Shown: positions 35,221 through 43,742, numbered from the stretch's first letter. The stretch: 64,000 nt of DNA from an uncultured Candidatus Melainabacteria bacterium (GCA_949927415.1 CATLFB010000002.1:124001-188000); one strand, 5' to 3'. Notes: generated by a model not told the origin, from the sequence alone. Numbers and translations are program-made.

Positions 35221-37260
35221 ATGACTATTAAAAAACTTACTGTGGCAGCTGCGATTGCCGTTGGAATAGCAACGTGTTCCTTGAATCAAGCAATGGCGGC
35301 TTGCCCCTGCGAACAGCCAATGCCGACAGTAACAGGCCCGGCTTGTCCGATTGAAGAGGCTATGCCGGTCGTAACAGGCCCTGCATGCCCTTGCGAAACC
35401 AAGGCTCCAAAATGCAACAAATGCGAAAAAGCATTGCCTGATTGCGAATGCCAAAAAGCTGACCCGTGCGATCCGTGCGAAAAACAAAAATCAGACTGCG
35501 GCTGCAATGACGAAATCAGCTGCGATGGTCCGGCAGAACCTGCCGCTGCAGTTTGCCCAGGCACAGGCAAACCTGACAGAAAAGACATGAAACAGGTTTA
35601 CGGCTACCCGAACGCAATCTACGGTGCTAACAACTACGTAGGTCAGCCGGCTAATTCAATCTTCTCTACTGATGTTCCGATGGCAGGAACTCCCAGAGTT
35701 CTTTCTTCAAACATCAACGGTACAACCGTTTCAACTAACGGACAGGTTACAGGTGCAGCTTCTCAGCTTCCGTGCCTGAACGAAGACCCTGCCCGCCACA
35801 ACGGTATTTTGATTGACAGAAACGAAAGACATATGGACGGAAACAACTGCCCGCTTGATTTGCAAACAGAAAATTCAATCGAAGCTATCAGAAAAAGCTT
35901 CGTTCCTTACGAAATCAAGGGGGAGGGATGCCCTCTGGGAGCAGCTGCCCCTGCAATAAATTCTTGCATGTTCCCGGATGTTCCAAATAACTACTGGGCT
36001 TCATGCGACATCGACAAACTTGCTATCAATGATGTTGTTGTAGGCTACCCGGATGGTATGTTTAAGCCGAACAGAAACATTTCACGCGCAGAATTCGCAA
36101 CAATGCTTGTTAAAGGTTTCAACCTTGACAACTGCGGTTTGACTCGTGAAAGCATGTTCAAAGATGTTCCTGCTTCAAACTGGGCTAATGCTGCTATCGC
36201 TAAGGCAGTAGATGAAAATCTTCTTGCAGGATATCCTAACGGCAAATTCGAGCCTAACCACCCTGTAACACGTGCCGAAGCTTTGACAACAATCGCAAAA
36301 GGTATGACCTGCGACATCGACCAGTGCAAAGCTGACGAAATCTTAAGCAAATACGCAGACGGAAACACAGTTCCTAACTGGGCAAGAATTCCGGTTGCAA
36401 AATCACTTCAGAACGGCGCATTGAAAGATATGCCGAACCCGAACATGATTATGCCTCACAAAGACGCAACACGTGCAGAAATCGCATCAATGATGCAAAC
36501 AGTTCGTGTAGCACTTGGTTACGACACAAACCCGAAAACAGCCAACAACATTTGTCCGGCATGCCCTGTAAACAAAAACGCATTTGTTGAACAGGAAGAA
36601 ATCGTAAAAATTCCGACATTGAAAGTTAAGATGATTGACCAGTTGACAGCTAAATCTTCACACGTTGGTCAGTACTTCAGAGCAAACACTCTTGAAGACA
36701 TAACAATCAACGGCGTAACATATCCTTGCGGCTCAACAGTAACCGGTCAGGTTGTTGAAGTAATCAGACCTTCAGGCTGTGACAAAGGTGCTTTAAAATT
36801 GTCATTCACATCAATCAAGAACGGCGATTGCAAAGCAAACTTGCCGAAACAAATCTTGCAGGCACAGGTAAACAAATCAAAACAGGTTAACCCTGTAGCA
36901 AGACTAGTAGAAGCGCCGTTTACATTGGCTGGTTCACTTGTTGGTGTAGCAGGCCGTACAGTCGGCGGTGTGGTAACAAACCTGGGTAACGCAGTAGAAA
37001 ACGTTTCAAACGATGCAGGTTACATGTTAGGCCACGTATTCCAGGGCAAATTTGGTGCAGCAGCGCGTAACCTTGGAGACGGAATTTGGGAAACAGTTAA
37101 GGCACCGATTGACGTAACAAGAACGGCGTTATCAGGAACAATGGGCTTATTCCAGACAACAGGCGACGAGATTGCTTACCTTGTGGATCCGAAAGGATAC
37201 AAAATCTCAGCGGTTAACCCGAGAGAACACATCACAATAGCCTTCGGCTGTTCGGAATAA
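35221..37260 (+). CDS. Secreted SLH-domain envelope protein with cysteine-rich head
   Basis: The ATG at 35221 has a perfect AAGGAGGT site and gives a signal peptide (MTIKKLTVAAAIAVGIATCS, cleaved near AMA). Residues 25-110 are cysteine-proline rich (CPCEQPMP, CETKAPKCNKCEKALPDCEC). Three SLH domains follow (about 240-430), with YPDGMFKPNRNISRAEFA, YPNGKFEPNHPVTRAEA and MPHKDATRAEIA; SLH modules bind peptidoglycan-linked polymers. The last 200 residues carry a beta segment and a glycine/valine-rich amphipathic stretch. No porin barrel is seen, so it is probably a periplasmic or envelope-tethering protein. Codon use is very uniform and the ribosome site optimal, which suggests high expression. 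Confidence 0.85.
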   Translation: MTIKKLTVAAAIAVGIATCSLNQAMAACPCEQPMPTVTGPACPIEEAMPVVTGPACPCETKAPKCNKCEKALPDCECQKADPCDPCEKQKSDCGCNDEISCDGPAEPAAAVCPGTGKPDRKDMKQVYGYPNAIYGANNYVGQPANSIFSTDVPMAGTPRVLSSNINGTTVSTNGQVTGAASQLPCLNEDPARHNGILIDRNERHMDGNNCPLDLQTENSIEAIRKSFVPYEIKGEGCPLGAAAPAINSCMFPDVPNNYWASCDIDKLAINDVVVGYPDGMFKPNRNISRAEFATMLVKGFNLDNCGLTRESMFKDVPASNWANAAIAKAVDENLLAGYPNGKFEPNHPVTRAEALTTIAKGMTCDIDQCKADEILSKYADGNTVPNWARIPVAKSLQNGALKDMPNPNMIMPHKDATRAEIASMMQTVRVALGYDTNPKTANNICPACPVNKNAFVEQEEIVKIPTLKVKMIDQLTAKSSHVGQYFRANTLEDITINGVTYPCGSTVTGQVVEVIRPSGCDKGALKLSFTSIKNGDCKANLPKQILQAQVNKSKQVNPVARLVEAPFTLAGSLVGVAGRTVGGVVTNLGNAVENVSNDAGYMLGHVFQGKFGAAARNLGDGIWETVKAPIDVTRTALSGTMGLFQTTGDEIAYLVDPKGYKISAVNPREHITIAFGCSE

Positions 37261-37262
37261 TT

Positions 37263-37660
37263 GGATTTTCGGTAGGGTGGAGGCCGTGAGGCCGAAACCC
37301 GTCACATCCGAAGCACCGCAGAGAGCGACAAAATCGCGGGAGCGATTTGAAGCGAGCGTAAGGTGCGGGACAGCCGAATAATCCAAGAGCGGATTTTGCG
37401 TAGGGTGAAGCGAAGCCGAAGCGCGAATAGCGCGTAGGCTGAGCGGAACTCGAAGGAGCGCGGAGCATAATGAGCGGAAGTTTTGCGAAAGCAAAATGAA
37501 GCGAATGACTGCGGAGCGTGAAGCAATAATCCAAGAACGGATTTTCGGTAGGGTGGAGGCCGTGAGGCCGAAACCCGTCACATCCGAAGCCCCGCAGAGA
37601 GCGGCAAAATCGCGGGAGCGATTTGAAGCGAGCGAAAGATGCAGGATGGCCGAATAATCC
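37263..37660. repeat. Three R3 units behind the SLH gene
   Basis: Units at 37263-37384, 37391-37532 (divergent) and 37539-37660 each run from GGATTTT to AATAATCC. Units 1 and 3 are nearly identical and contain the hairpins GGCCGTGAGGCC and AATCGCGGGAGCGATT. ORFs drawn across them are repeat artefacts. Confidence 0.8.
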
Positions 37661-37661
37661 A

Positions 37662-37890
37662 GTGCTACGCACGTAGACACACTGGAACTGTCATACAGAT
37701 CCCGCTTATTGAAGAATCAGGCGCTGGACGTTCAGGATTAGGACGGAGGCGCTTGGAAAGAACAACGTCTTCTGACGCTTTCCACAAAATCCGACGACAA
37801 TCGTCGCATCCCCTCTCCTGGTAGAGGAGAGGGTGGAATTTCAACTTGAGCCCGCCTAAAGCGGCGCGAAAGTTAGAAATTCGGGTGAGG
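37662..37890 (+). repeat. Full-length R2 unit
   Basis: It follows the R3 block directly, from GTGCTACGCACGTAG to TCGGGTGAGG, with the CCTCTCCTGGTAGAGGAGAGG hairpin inside. Nothing further is visible up to the terminator at 37991. Confidence 0.85.
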
Positions 37891-37990
37891 TGGTGCGGGA
37901 CAGCCGAAAAATCATAGACTGATTTCCGGGCATATCAACACCCTAAGTCCGAAACATTAAAGCCGAATAACTTAAAAGGCATATACAAAA

Positions 37991-38021
37991 CCGTCAGTGA
38001 AAACTGACGGCTTTGTTTTTT
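37991..38021 (+). terminator. Rho-independent terminator
   Basis: CCGTCAGT pairs with ACTGACGG around a GAAA tetraloop, followed by CTTTGTTTTTT. It is the first clear plus-strand terminator after the SLH gene, 730 bases downstream, so the R3 and R2 repeats may be part of that transcript. Confidence 0.85.
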
Positions 38022-38092
38022 GCAATGAAATCTGTTAACATGAATCTTCTATAGATATTTTATTGCGTAATCCCTTAAGAATACAGCTAAAA

Positions 38093-39130
38093 TCATTCGT
38101 TAACAATTGCGATTTTTATAACATTTTCTAACTTTTCCTCAAAAACTTTATACGCATCTTCAATATCCCGAAGCTGGTATTTGTGCGTAATCAGAGGAGT
38201 TGTATCTATTTTTCCCTGTTCGATTAGCGATAATATTTCATCACAATCGCAGCCGTCAACTCCGCCTGTTTTGAATGTTAGATTCTTTCCATACATATCA
38301 GGCAGAGGTAAAACCATCGGCTTATCATATAATGCAACTATTGTCACGATGGCATTTGGCCTTGCAGATTGCCATGCCATTTGAAAGGTTTCTTCACTTC
38401 CCGCAACTTCCAAAACAACATCCGCTCCTTTATGTTCGCTTTCTTTTTTCACAACTTCAAGGCAGTTGTCGGGTTCGGTCACGATGATTTGCGGATAATG
38501 CTTTTTCACAAAATCTCGTCTTATCTGGTCCTTTTCGCAACAAATAATTTTCTTTGGATTTTTTAACATAGCGCATAGCAAAGTGCATATTCCTGTCGGG
38601 CCTGCTCCGATGATTAGCACCGTGTCTTCTTCTTTGATGTCAGAAATGCGTACCGCCCAAAACCCCGTTGCAAGTATGTCTCCCGTAAAAAGAGCCTGTT
38701 CGTCCGTAACAGTTTCGGGGATTTTATTTAAACCGTTATTTGCAAAAGGCACACGAACGTATTCTGCCTGAGCGCCGTCTATGCGGCAGCCCAAAGCCCA
38801 GCCGCCGTTTTTGTCCTCGCAATTGTTGACATAACCATTTTTGCAGAAAAAACATTCTCCGCAAAAGGTTTCAACATTAACGCTTACCCTGTCTCCGACT
38901 TTTACATTTTTAACATCAGACCCGACATCTTCTACAATTCCGACCATCTCATGGCCGACTGTTATACCTGAAACAGCTTTTGGCACAGAGCCATGCTTTA
39001 TGTGAATATCGCTTGTGCAGATGCTGCTCATTGTAACGCGGACAATAGCGTCTTTTGAATCCAAAATCTGCGGTTTATTTTTTTCTTTAAGTTCAAAAAC
39101 TCCGGGTCTTGTATAAGTGCAGGCTAACAA
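38093..39130 (-). CDS. Zinc-dependent alcohol dehydrogenase (MDR family)
   Basis: NAD(P)-dependent oxidoreductase of 345 residues. Catalytic zinc ligands are seen in SSICTSDIHIKHG (Cys), GHEMVG (His-Glu) and downstream. A structural zinc site reads CGECFFCKNGYVNNC. The Rossmann nucleotide site is IIGAGPTGICTL. The sequence resembles butanediol, sorbitol and threonine dehydrogenase-like enzymes, but the substrate cannot be read from the sequence. The start is TTG with AAAAGGAG eight bases upstream. It has its own transcript on the minus strand. Confidence 0.88.
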   Translation of the reverse strand: MLACTYTRPGVFELKEKNKPQILDSKDAIVRVTMSSICTSDIHIKHGSVPKAVSGITVGHEMVGIVEDVGSDVKNVKVGDRVSVNVETFCGECFFCKNGYVNNCEDKNGGWALGCRIDGAQAEYVRVPFANNGLNKIPETVTDEQALFTGDILATGFWAVRISDIKEEDTVLIIGAGPTGICTLLCAMLKNPKKIICCEKDQIRRDFVKKHYPQIIVTEPDNCLEVVKKESEHKGADVVLEVAGSEETFQMAWQSARPNAIVTIVALYDKPMVLPLPDMYGKNLTFKTGGVDGCDCDEILSLIEQGKIDTTPLITHKYQLRDIEDAYKVFEEKLENVIKIAIVNE

Positions 39131-39263
39131 AATTTTCTCCTTTTAATAATACGCTGAAATCATAAAACTATTGTAAAAATTATAACACACAAGCGAATTG
39201 CACGAAAATTTTTGACAAATTGGTTTCCGCGGCTTTGTGAAAGATATGCACCGGCAAATTAAC

Positions 39264-39980
39264 TCAGGAAAGCTTTGCAATCTTAAGTTTAAAAACATTC
39301 TCAAGGTTTACGCCGGACAATACATAGGATATCAAATCTTCGGGTTTTATGTCGTGAATGTTTTCAAACTTCGGAAACACGCCGACAACCCGCGTATCTG
39401 TGTATTTGTCAATGAGTTTTGGCAGATTTTTGATATTATCATCATCTGTCCGGTAAGGGCAGTCGGTCACGATTACTCCGCTCAGTTTGACATTCTTCAC
39501 AACCGCATGGTTAATCATTATCAAAATATCGTTTATTGTCGAAGTTTCCGGAGAGACCACAAACAATACAGGAAGGTCAAGAAGTTTTATTAAATCGATT
39601 TCCAGAAAATCATTCGCAAGAGGCGTTGCAATCCCGTGCGTGCCGTTTACAAGAAAGCATTCAAAGTTGTCTTTGACTTTAAGATAGTTTTCCAGAATCA
39701 TTTCAGGATTAATTTTGACTTTTTTCTTTTCTGCCGCGATAAGCGGAAGTTCGTTGCTTGCAAACATGTAACTGTAAAATGTTTTGACGTTTTTGTCGGC
39801 GCGTTTTATATAGGACAAATCCGGCGCCTCAACACGGCCGTTTTTCGCCATGCCGCCTTTTAAAACAGGCGCATACACTCCCGTTGTATAGCCAAGACTC
39901 TGCATTGTTGCGGCAAGCCCGGCTGTTACAATATTTTTTCCTGAATCATTCTGTGAACCTGTGATAAAAACGTCTAACAT
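39264..39980 (-). CDS. Dethiobiotin synthetase-like P-loop ATPase, motif altered
   Basis: A 238-residue protein with the BioD fold (AAA_26). The nucleotide loop reads GSQNDSGKNIVTAG, where BioD normally has GTDTxVGKT; threonine after the lysine is replaced by asparagine. The BioD lysine motif (KP) is replaced by YAPVLKGG, and the later VEGAGG-like loop reads VNGTHGIATPL. ATP binding is likely, but true dethiobiotin synthesis is doubtful. No other biotin gene is in the window. It may be a divergent BioD or a relative with another amidoligase or carboxylase-type substrate. It lies 19 bases after the xerD-like gene on the same strand. Confidence 0.6.
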   Translation of the reverse strand: MLDVFITGSQNDSGKNIVTAGLAATMQSLGYTTGVYAPVLKGGMAKNGRVEAPDLSYIKRADKNVKTFYSYMFASNELPLIAAEKKKVKINPEMILENYLKVKDNFECFLVNGTHGIATPLANDFLEIDLIKLLDLPVLFVVSPETSTINDILIMINHAVVKNVKLSGVIVTDCPYRTDDDNIKNLPKLIDKYTDTRVVGVFPKFENIHDIKPEDLISYVLSGVNLENVFKLKIAKLS

Positions 39981-39999
39981 AGATTAAATCCTAGCACGC

Positions 40000-40866
40000 T
40001 CAACCCTGTATTGCAAAGTAAACCTCCTTCAGACGTTTTTTGCTTATGTGCGTGTAAAGCTGGGTTGTGGAAACATCGCTGTGGCCCAAAAGTTCCTGAA
40101 CAACCCTCAAATCAGCGCCGTTTTCAAGCAAATGCGTCGCAAACGTATGCCTTAAGGTGTGAGGTGAAATTGATTTGTTTATTTTTCCGCCCAGTTTGTG
40201 GATAAATGTGTAAACTTCCTGACGGTTTACGTTTTTGCCATCAGGGTTCAGAAGAAGGTTTTTGGAAGTTTTGCGCGTCTTTTGCAGAATAAAATCGCGC
40301 TCTTTCAAGTACATTTTTATTGCATGCAAAGCTTTTGAGCCAACAGGAACAATTCTTTCTTTAGAGCCTTTGCCGGTGCATTGAAGGTATTTCGCGGAAA
40401 TATCAATATCCGTAATTTTTAAATTTACCAGCTCCGACACACGAAGCCCGCATCCGTAAAGAAGTTCCAGAATGACTTTTTCGAGTTTGTTGAGATTTTC
40501 CGACAGAATCGTGTTTATTTCTTCAAACGTGATTACTTTCGGAAGTTTTTGCGGAATCTTCGGCGGCTCAAGCGTCAGCGCAGGATTTTTTTCGCAAATT
40601 TCGTTTGCGCAAAGCCATTTGAAAAATCCGCGCAATGATGCGGTTTTTCGCATTACGCTTGTGGGAGTGAGTTTGTTTTCGTGGAGTTTTAGAATATATC
40701 CGTTTATGTGCGTCCTGTCTATTTTTTGAAGTTCTTCAACGTTTTTTGAAATACAGAATTCCAAAAACTCCGACAAATCACGTCTGTAAGCGTCAATCGT
40801 ATTTTTAGAAAGACCCCTTTCCACTTCCAGAAACTCAAGATATTCCGATAAAATTTGCAAATCCAT
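40000..40866 (-). CDS. xerD: XerC/XerD tyrosine recombinase
   Basis: Site-specific recombinase of 288 residues that resolves chromosome dimers at dif. The N-terminal SAM-like core-binding domain starts SEYLEFLEVERGLSKNTIDAYRRD. The catalytic domain has all active residues: Arg in GCGLRVSEL, Lys in GKGSKER, HTLRHTFAT, GH in LLGHSDV and the nucleophile Tyr in TTQLYTHI. Length and motifs are those of housekeeping Xer enzymes rather than integrases of mobile elements. The start ATG has no clear ribosome site. Confidence 0.9.
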   Translation of the reverse strand: MDLQILSEYLEFLEVERGLSKNTIDAYRRDLSEFLEFCISKNVEELQKIDRTHINGYILKLHENKLTPTSVMRKTASLRGFFKWLCANEICEKNPALTLEPPKIPQKLPKVITFEEINTILSENLNKLEKVILELLYGCGLRVSELVNLKITDIDISAKYLQCTGKGSKERIVPVGSKALHAIKMYLKERDFILQKTRKTSKNLLLNPDGKNVNRQEVYTFIHKLGGKINKSISPHTLRHTFATHLLENGADLRVVQELLGHSDVSTTQLYTHISKKRLKEVYFAIQG

Positions 40867-40948
40867 AAATTAAAATTACTCTTTTTCCTAAAATTTTTCA
40901 ATATTTCGTAAAGAATTTGTAAAACAAAATTCTACATCCCGCCGCATG

Positions 40949-42352
40949 TTATTTCGGAACGGAGAAGGTAAATTTAACGTAATTGTCCGGCTCGCTTTCG
41001 ACTTTAATATTGCCGTTGTGGGCGTCGATTATTCTCTTTGCGATGTAGAGGCCAAGGCCGGAATTTATGTTTTTATGCTTGTCAGCGTAGCTTATGTATT
41101 TTAAAAATATTTCGTCGGGATTTTTTACATCCATTCCGACCCCGAAGTTTGTAATCGAAAAAATCAGCGAATTCGGGCTTTCTTTAATTTCCATAACAAC
41201 TTTTGACTTTTGAATTCCATGCTCAATTGTGTTGATGATGAGGTTGTGGATAACCCTTTTAATCTCGACTTCATCCATCATTGCAAAAACGTTGCGGGCT
41301 GAACAGTTCAGGATATATTTCATGTGTTTTTCTTCAAAAAGGTATTTTGTATCTTCGATACATTTGATTGCGATGTTTTTAAGCGAGCATTTTGTTTTTT
41401 CAAGAACGAGGTTTTCGCTTTCGACCTTGTATTTTTGCGTAATATTTTCAACAAGATTTTTCATGTATTTTGCGGCGCTCAGAATGTCTGTGATGATTTC
41501 TTTTTGAAGCAAATCCATTTTGGAGGAATTTTTATTCAGAAGTTCAAGCGCGCAGATTTCCGCATAAATCGGTGTTTTCAAATCATGAGTGACCATTGCA
41601 AGAAAAGTTTCTTTTTTATCGTTAAGCGCATCGCGCAGACATTTTGTTTTCAGCATATTATAAATCTGGCTTCTGATAACTGAAACTTCGAACGGTTTTT
41701 CTATGTAGGCGCATGAGCCCATGTTGTAGCCCATGATTTTGTTTTCGGCGTCAGAAAGTGCTGATATAAACATTATCGGAGTGTCAGCGTTTATGCTTGA
41801 ATGTTTTATTATCTGAGCCAAATCAAATCCTGACATATCAGGCATCATAACATCCAATAAAAACAGGTCGAAGCGTTCTTTGAGTGCAAGTTTGCTGGCA
41901 TCAACAGGTTTCAGGAAGGTCGTGATGTCAACATTAAGCACCGATAAAGTTTCGATGAGCAAATCGACATTCATTTGGTTGTCGTCCACAACCATGACTT
42001 TCAGACCCTTAAGTGAGCCGTAATTGTGGATGTCATTTGTATGCGGCTGGGTTTTTCTCTGAATCTTAAAGTAATCCTGGACAAGTTTTATATCAACAGG
42101 ATACGGAATAACGTTTTTTACTCCGTTCGAATTTGCGAGGAGAATATTTTTCCGTGAGATTTCTGACGCTGCTAGCCATATTTCAAGATTCGGGAATTTT
42201 TTACTAATCTTTTTAACTATATGTAAATCTTTAAAATCAGTTTTTGCTATACAGAGTTTCTTTTTCGAAAGACCGGAAATATCATCCAATTCTTTTATAT
42301 TATCGACGAAAACGAGGTTTTCGTTTTCCATGTAATTTTTAAGGTTCTGCAT
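40949..42352 (-). CDS. Cytoplasmic receiver-histidine kinase with N-terminal pseudo-receiver
   Basis: A signalling protein of 467 residues in the order pseudo-receiver, receiver, HisKA, HATPase. The true receiver (about 115-235) has the acidic pair VVDDNQ, the phospho-acceptor in LFLLDVMMPDMSG and the lysine in YIEKPF. The kinase part has the histidine in VTHDLKTP, an N box around VIHNLIINTIEHG and a G box SGLGLYIAKR. The first 105 residues end in a receiver-like pattern but lack the phospho-acceptor. There is no membrane helix or sensor domain, so input probably comes through the receiver. The ATG is only nine bases from the -10 box, with no ribosome site; a second ATG is at 42331. Confidence 0.85.
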   Translation of the reverse strand: MQNLKNYMENENLVFVDNIKELDDISGLSKKKLCIAKTDFKDLHIVKKISKKFPNLEIWLAASEISRKNILLANSNGVKNVIPYPVDIKLVQDYFKIQRKTQPHTNDIHNYGSLKGLKVMVVDDNQMNVDLLIETLSVLNVDITTFLKPVDASKLALKERFDLFLLDVMMPDMSGFDLAQIIKHSSINADTPIMFISALSDAENKIMGYNMGSCAYIEKPFEVSVIRSQIYNMLKTKCLRDALNDKKETFLAMVTHDLKTPIYAEICALELLNKNSSKMDLLQKEIITDILSAAKYMKNLVENITQKYKVESENLVLEKTKCSLKNIAIKCIEDTKYLFEEKHMKYILNCSARNVFAMMDEVEIKRVIHNLIINTIEHGIQKSKVVMEIKESPNSLIFSITNFGVGMDVKNPDEIFLKYISYADKHKNINSGLGLYIAKRIIDAHNGNIKVESEPDNYVKFTFSVPK

Positions 42353-42360
42353 ATATCAAT

Positions 42361-42388
42361 ATGATATACTCTAATGGGGAACACTCAA
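42361..42388 (-). promoter_or_regulatory. Promoter of the histidine kinase
   Basis: On the minus strand, TTGAGT (42383-42388) and TATCAT (42361-42366) are spaced 16 bases apart. Transcription would start within a few bases of the first ATG. Confidence 0.5.
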
Positions 42389-42499
42389 TTAGCCACCCGG
42401 GCTATTTCATGCATAATTCATCAAATTAATTCATTTGGGATAATAATGCGCGGGTAATTTTGCACCTGATTAGCTACAGGTGTTTGAAAATCCACCAGC

Positions 42500-42812
42500 G
42501 TCCCGTCTTAATTCGGCACTTTCCTGCATAATTCCCTCAAAAGCGGCTTTCACCTAATTCAGTTCCAATACGTCTACGTAGTACCTCACCCGAATTTCTA
42601 ACTTTCGCACCGCTTTAAGCGGGCTCAAGTTGAAATTCCACCCTCTCCTCTACCAGGAGAGGGAATGCGACGATTTTCGTCAGATTTTAGAGGTGTAGTC
42701 AGAAGACGTTGTTCGTTCCCAGCGGTTTTTCCTAATTCTGTACTTCTGTGCCTGATTCTTTCAAAAGCGCTCTTCCCCTAATTCAGTTCCGATGTTCCTA
42801 CGTGCGTAGCAC
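42500..42812 (-). repeat. R2 repeat, inverted, entering the hyf small-subunit gene
   Basis: A full unit lies at 42584-42812 in reverse orientation, followed by a truncated one to about 42500. The head sequence (GTGCTACGCACGTAGGAACA on the minus strand) is read as the last codons of the gene that ends at 42778. The rest of the 42353-42777 gap holds only a small hairpin (CACCTG/CAGGTG) near 42475 and the kinase promoter. Confidence 0.8.
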
Positions 42813-43545
42813 CGTAGCACAGGATGGCGTTGATGAATGTTAGGGGGTGGACAGGGCAGCCGGGAATGTATAAATCTATCGGGTATTTTTCTAAAAATTC
42901 GCGGTTTAATTTTTCAGAATTTTGGAAAACTCCGCCGCTGATGGCACAAGCCCCGCAAAGAATAACAATTTTCGGATCCGGCGTTGACTTGTAACAGTCT
43001 TCAAGCGCGTAGGCCATATTTTCCGTAATCGGTCCGGTAATCACAATACCGTCGGCATGCCTTGGCGATGCCACAAAATCAATCCCAAAACGTCCCATGT
43101 CAAAGTTTACGTTCGAACAAGCGTTCAATTCCATCTCGCAGCCGTTGCAGCCGCCTGCTGAAACCTGTCTGAGTTTTAGTGAGCGTCCAAAAATTCTGTG
43201 GATTTCTTCGCGAACTTCAAACGCGGTTTTTCTGAACTCTTCAAATGTCGTTTCAGGCGTTACGATTAACTTTTCTCTGTTTGTTGAAGCGAGTTTGTAC
43301 TCGTTTGTGAATTCAACGGCTTTGCATGCGTTTGCGCAGGCGCCGCAGAATGTGCATTTGCCCATATCTATTGATAGATTTTCAGTGTTCAGCGCGCCTG
43401 TCGGACAAACCCCTTTGCAGGGCGTGATGTCAACGTCCGAGTTGAGTTTCGGGAATCCCCTGAACTGGCTTCGCATTGGAGCGTTTTCAATATCTTTTAT
43501 AAATTGTTCGCCTTGATATATTCTTAGTTTTAATGTTTCTAGCAT
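42778..43545 (-). CDS. hyfI: Hyf-like complex small subunit fused to a 4Fe-4S ferredoxin domain
   Basis: Electron-transfer subunit related to the NiFe-hydrogenase group 4 small subunit and NuoB. The proximal cluster ligands are all present: GGCNGCEMEL (C133, C136), CGAC (C197) and PGCPVHP (C230). The N-terminal third is a ferredoxin domain (HyfH-like). One full 4Fe-4S motif is present (C64, C67, C70, C74), while the partner motif is degenerate (CKGVCPTG). The last 11 residues (GATHVGTSELN) are encoded by repeat R2, so the natural C-terminus was replaced. It is the last gene of the operon, separated from the large subunit by element M copy 4. AAAAGGAA precedes the ATG. Confidence 0.85.
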   Translation of the reverse strand: MLETLKLRIYQGEQFIKDIENAPMRSQFRGFPKLNSDVDITPCKGVCPTGALNTENLSIDMGKCTFCGACANACKAVEFTNEYKLASTNREKLIVTPETTFEEFRKTAFEVREEIHRIFGRSLKLRQVSAGGCNGCEMELNACSNVNFDMGRFGIDFVASPRHADGIVITGPITENMAYALEDCYKSTPDPKIVILCGACAISGGVFQNSEKLNREFLEKYPIDLYIPGCPVHPLTFINAILCYGATHVGTSELN

Positions 43546-43563
43546 TGTTTGTTCCTTTTTTTT

Positions 43564-43742
43564 AAGTGAAAGGTGTTTTATTGAGTGAAATGTGAGAGGT
43601 GAGTAGTGAAAGGTCGGTTACGGAGAATTCATTATTTGTAAAAATCCGATGGTTTTAGTTTTTATAACAAAAAAAGAAAATTTTTGTCGAAAATCAACTC
43701 CCGATACGGTCTTTTCACCTCTCACATTTCACTTTTCACCTA
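43564..43742. repeat. Intercistronic element M, copy 4
   Basis: The most divergent copy, lying between the large- and small-subunit genes of the hyf-like operon and beginning directly behind the large-subunit stop codon. It keeps the GTGAAAGGTCGGTTAC arm, AAATCCGATGGTTTTAG, and GATACGGTCTTTTCACC. Confidence 0.75.

Noticed and set aside
37207-37680. Overlapping minus-strand ORFs of 146 and 157 residues behind the SLH gene
   Set aside because: They consist of the R3 repeat translated two or three times (recurring SLRCFGCDGF-like text); the repeats explain them.
40000-40866. Integrase of the putative tRNA-Ala island
   Set aside because: It lies 14 kb away, has the standard housekeeping Xer length and motifs, and is not next to an attachment site.
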